Positions 62,442-64,000 of a stretch of DNA of 64,000 bases are shown here, one piece after another. Below the pieces are notes generated by a model. The model saw only the letters and a program-made list of their open reading frames with translations. It was not told the DNA's origin and made no database searches. The first letter of the stretch is position 1. Every line of letters starts with the position of its first letter. The stretch lies in the NCBI RefSeq assembly GCF_029238095.1, contig NZ_JAQWGS010000023.1:62001-126000 (forward strand), read 5' to 3'. Made by a program: the position numbers and the translations under genes. This DNA comes from Lacinutrix sp. Its GTDB lineage: Bacteria > Bacteroidota > Bacteroidia > Flavobacteriales > Flavobacteriaceae.

Positions 62442-64000
62442 TTAATCTTTAAACTCCTCTTTCATTTTACTTGGTAATACATTGAAACCCATATTGTAAA
62501 GTGTAAAACCAAAAATATCTGCGGCTTGTTCTATAGTTTTGCTTACAGGTGTTCCTGCGCCATGTCCTGCGTCTGTTTCTATTCTAATAAGTGTTGGGTT
62601 GTCTCCAGATTGTTTTGCTTGTAATTCTGCTGCAAATTTAAAACTATGAGCAGGTACAACACGGTCGTCATGATCTCCTGTGGTGACTAAAGTTGCTGGA
62701 TATTTTACACCAGTTTTTACATTATGAACTGGAGAATAATTTTTTAAATAGTCGAACATTTCATTACTATCTTCTGCTGTACCATAATCGTAAGCCCATC
62801 CAGCTCCAGCCGTAAAGGTATGGTAACGTAACATGTCTAAAACACCAACTGCTGGCAAAGCAACTTTCATTAAGTCTGGACGCTGCGTCATAGTAGCGCC
62901 AACTAATAAACCACCATTAGAGCCTCCTTTAATTGCTAAATAATCGCTAGATGTGTATTGTTTTTTAATAAGGTATTCTGCAGCAGCTATAAAGTCATCA
63001 AAAACATTTTGCTTCTTTAATTGCGTTCCAGCATCATGCCATTCTTTTCCATACTCTCCACCTCCTCTTAAATTGGCAACAGCATAAATTCCGCCTTGTT
63101 CCATCCATACAGCATTTGTTATACTAAAATTTGGTGTGAGACTAATATTAAAACCTCCATAACCATAAAGAATCGTTGGGTTTTTACCATTTAGTTTTAA
63201 ACCTTTTTTATGCGTAATAATCATGGGTATTTTTGTACCATCTTTTGATGTGTAGAATACTTGTGCACTTTCGTAATCCTCAGAATTAAAGTCGATATTT
63301 GGTTTACGGAATAACTCAGACGTTCCTTTTTGAATATTATATTTGTAAATACTACCTGGCGTCACGTAGTTAGTAAAAGAATAATACAATTCTGTTTCTT
63401 TTTTTTTTGCACCAAAACCTCCAGCACTACCAATACTTGGTAATTTTACTTCTCTAACTAATTTTCCATTATAATCGTATTGAAAAATTTGAGAAACAGC
63501 ATCTACCATATATTCTGTAAAAAAGTAACCACCAGCTGTAGATGGACTTAACACATGTTTAGTTTCTGGGATAAAATCTACCCAATGTTCTGGTGTTGGA
63601 TTAGATGCGTCTACTGTAACAATTTTTTGATTAGGCGCATTTAAATTAGTTACCAAATATAATGTAGAGCCTACGTTTTCTATTACATATGTATCACTAT
63701 CTGTGTTACCTATAATTTCTACTAATGGTGCATTTTGTATAGTTAAGTCTTTTATATATAATTTATTTCCAGATGTAGAGACACGTGGTGATATTAATAA
63801 GTAGCGATCATCTTCTGTCACACTACCATAAATATATCTGTGTTTTTCTTCTGGTGTTGCACCATAAATTATTTTATCATCTTTTTGCGATGTAGCTAGC
63901 TTATGGTAGTATACTTTATGTTGATCTGTTTTTGCAGACAACTCACTGCCCTCAGGTTTATCGTAACTAGAATAATAAAAACCTTCATTTTTATACCAAG
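62442..64000 (-). CDS. Prolyl oligopeptidase (S9), start beyond the window
   Basis: At least 519 residues; the frame stays open to base 64000 and an in-frame TTG at 63941 is internal ([10 protein letters not shown]). The visible part has beta-propeller repeats then the alpha/beta-hydrolase domain, with the catalytic Ser in [12 protein letters not shown], Asp in HDDRVVPAH and His in DAGHGAGTP. This order is typical of prolyl endopeptidases, usually about 700-720 residues, so about 190 residues including any signal peptide are missing. It likely digests proline-containing peptides. Confidence 0.95.
   Translation of the reverse strand, partial: WYKNEGFYYSSYDKPEGSELSAKTDQHKVYYHKLATSQKDDKIIYGATPEEKHRYIYGSVTEDDRYLLISPRVSTSGNKLYIKDLTIQNAPLVEIIGNTDSDTYVIENVGSTLYLVTNLNAPNQKIVTVDASNPTPEHWVDFIPETKHVLSPSTAGGYFFTEYMVDAVSQIFQYDYNGKLVREVKLPSIGSAGGFGAKKKETELYYSFTNYVTPGSIYKYNIQKGTSELFRKPNIDFNSEDYESAQVFYTSKDGTKIPMIITHKKGLKLNGKNPTILYGYGGFNISLTPNFSITNAVWMEQGGIYAVANLRGGGEYGKEWHDAGTQLKKQNVFDDFIAAAEYLIKKQYTSSDYLAIKGGSNGGLLVGATMTQRPDLMKVALPAVGVLDMLRYHTFTAGAGWAYDYGTAEDSNEMFDYLKNYSPVHNVKTGVKYPATLVTTGDHDDRVVPAHSFKFAAELQAKQSGDNPTLIRIETDAGHGAGTPVSKTIEQAADIFGFTLYNMGFNVLPSKMKEEFKD

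Noticed and set aside
1-64000. CRISPR arrays, rRNA genes, insertion sequences and prophage structural genes
   Set aside because: No regularly spaced repeats, rRNA sequence, transposase or phage structural motif was recognised on reading both strands.

Overview
The window is chromosomal DNA of a low-GC member of the Bacteroidota, most likely a marine-type Flavobacteriaceae (Olleya/Lacinutrix/Winogradskyella-like). The evidence is two proteases with type IX secretion C-terminal sorting domains, a PID-CTERM-like small protein, many lipoproteins and a TonB-dependent receptor of the CarboxypepD_reg type, promoters matching the Bacteroidetes TAnnTTTG element, almost no Shine-Dalgarno sequences, and strong A/T codon preference. 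The genus is an inference; no rRNA is present.

Layout. 1-13 kb: the end of gltX, a secreted gluzincin protease, an SPFH protein, a broken small secreted protein, a FemAB/GNAT-like protein, glnS, folB, tRNA-Cys, a LysE-type exporter, a GIN-domain protein, YbjQ and rnr. A 0.7 kb AT-rich gap separates rnr from the divergent rpiB. 14-25.7 kb: rpiB, an ElaA-like acetyltransferase, then a leftward run with an OmpA-like protein, CtpA-type S41 protease, rnpA, M1 and S8 lipoprotein proteases, an MBL hydrolase and an overlapping USP-SulP pair. 26-41 kb: a CPA1 antiporter with two membrane proteins (the second frameshifted), lepA, a TonB receptor, a TolB-like propeller lipoprotein, an M28 protease, a frameshifted SOUL heme-binding gene, dusB, a LolC/E-type permease, rbfA and methylmalonyl-CoA epimerase.

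41.4-46.9 kb is a tRNA-bounded genomic island. The 3' 46 bases of tRNA(CAT) are repeated exactly 5.4 kb downstream. Everything between is leftward, functionally obscure and without any recognisable integrase: two zinc-ribbon membrane proteins (one with an in-frame stop), a zinc-ribbon/MORN-repeat protein, a superinfection-immunity-like membrane protein with a SHOCT tail, a secreted Cys-containing protein and a 67-residue membrane peptide. Both ends carry copies of a GTTTGCAA motif, as a 25-bp palindrome on the left and as tandem direct repeats on the right. This is the best candidate for an undescribed system.

47-58.8 kb returns to core genes: riboflavin synthase, pdxA, the YceD-like/rpmF/fabH/accB/accC fatty-acid block, a secreted M12B-like protease, an amino-acid-oxidase-like flavoprotein, mtgA and a GreA-like protein. 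58.8-61.5 kb is a decaying polyketide/fatty-acid-like cluster: an apparent deletion has joined the first half of an FAD oxidoreductase to a ketosynthase lacking its N-terminus, while the ACP and phosphopantetheinyl transferase remain intact. The window ends with an ABC ATPase and a prolyl oligopeptidase cut by the window edge.

A recurring theme is gene breakage. Three genes have an apparent single-base loss in an A or T run (3811-3817, 29298-29302, 37180-37183), two carry in-frame TAA codons, and one locus has a large deletion. Some of the homopolymer events could be sequencing errors.
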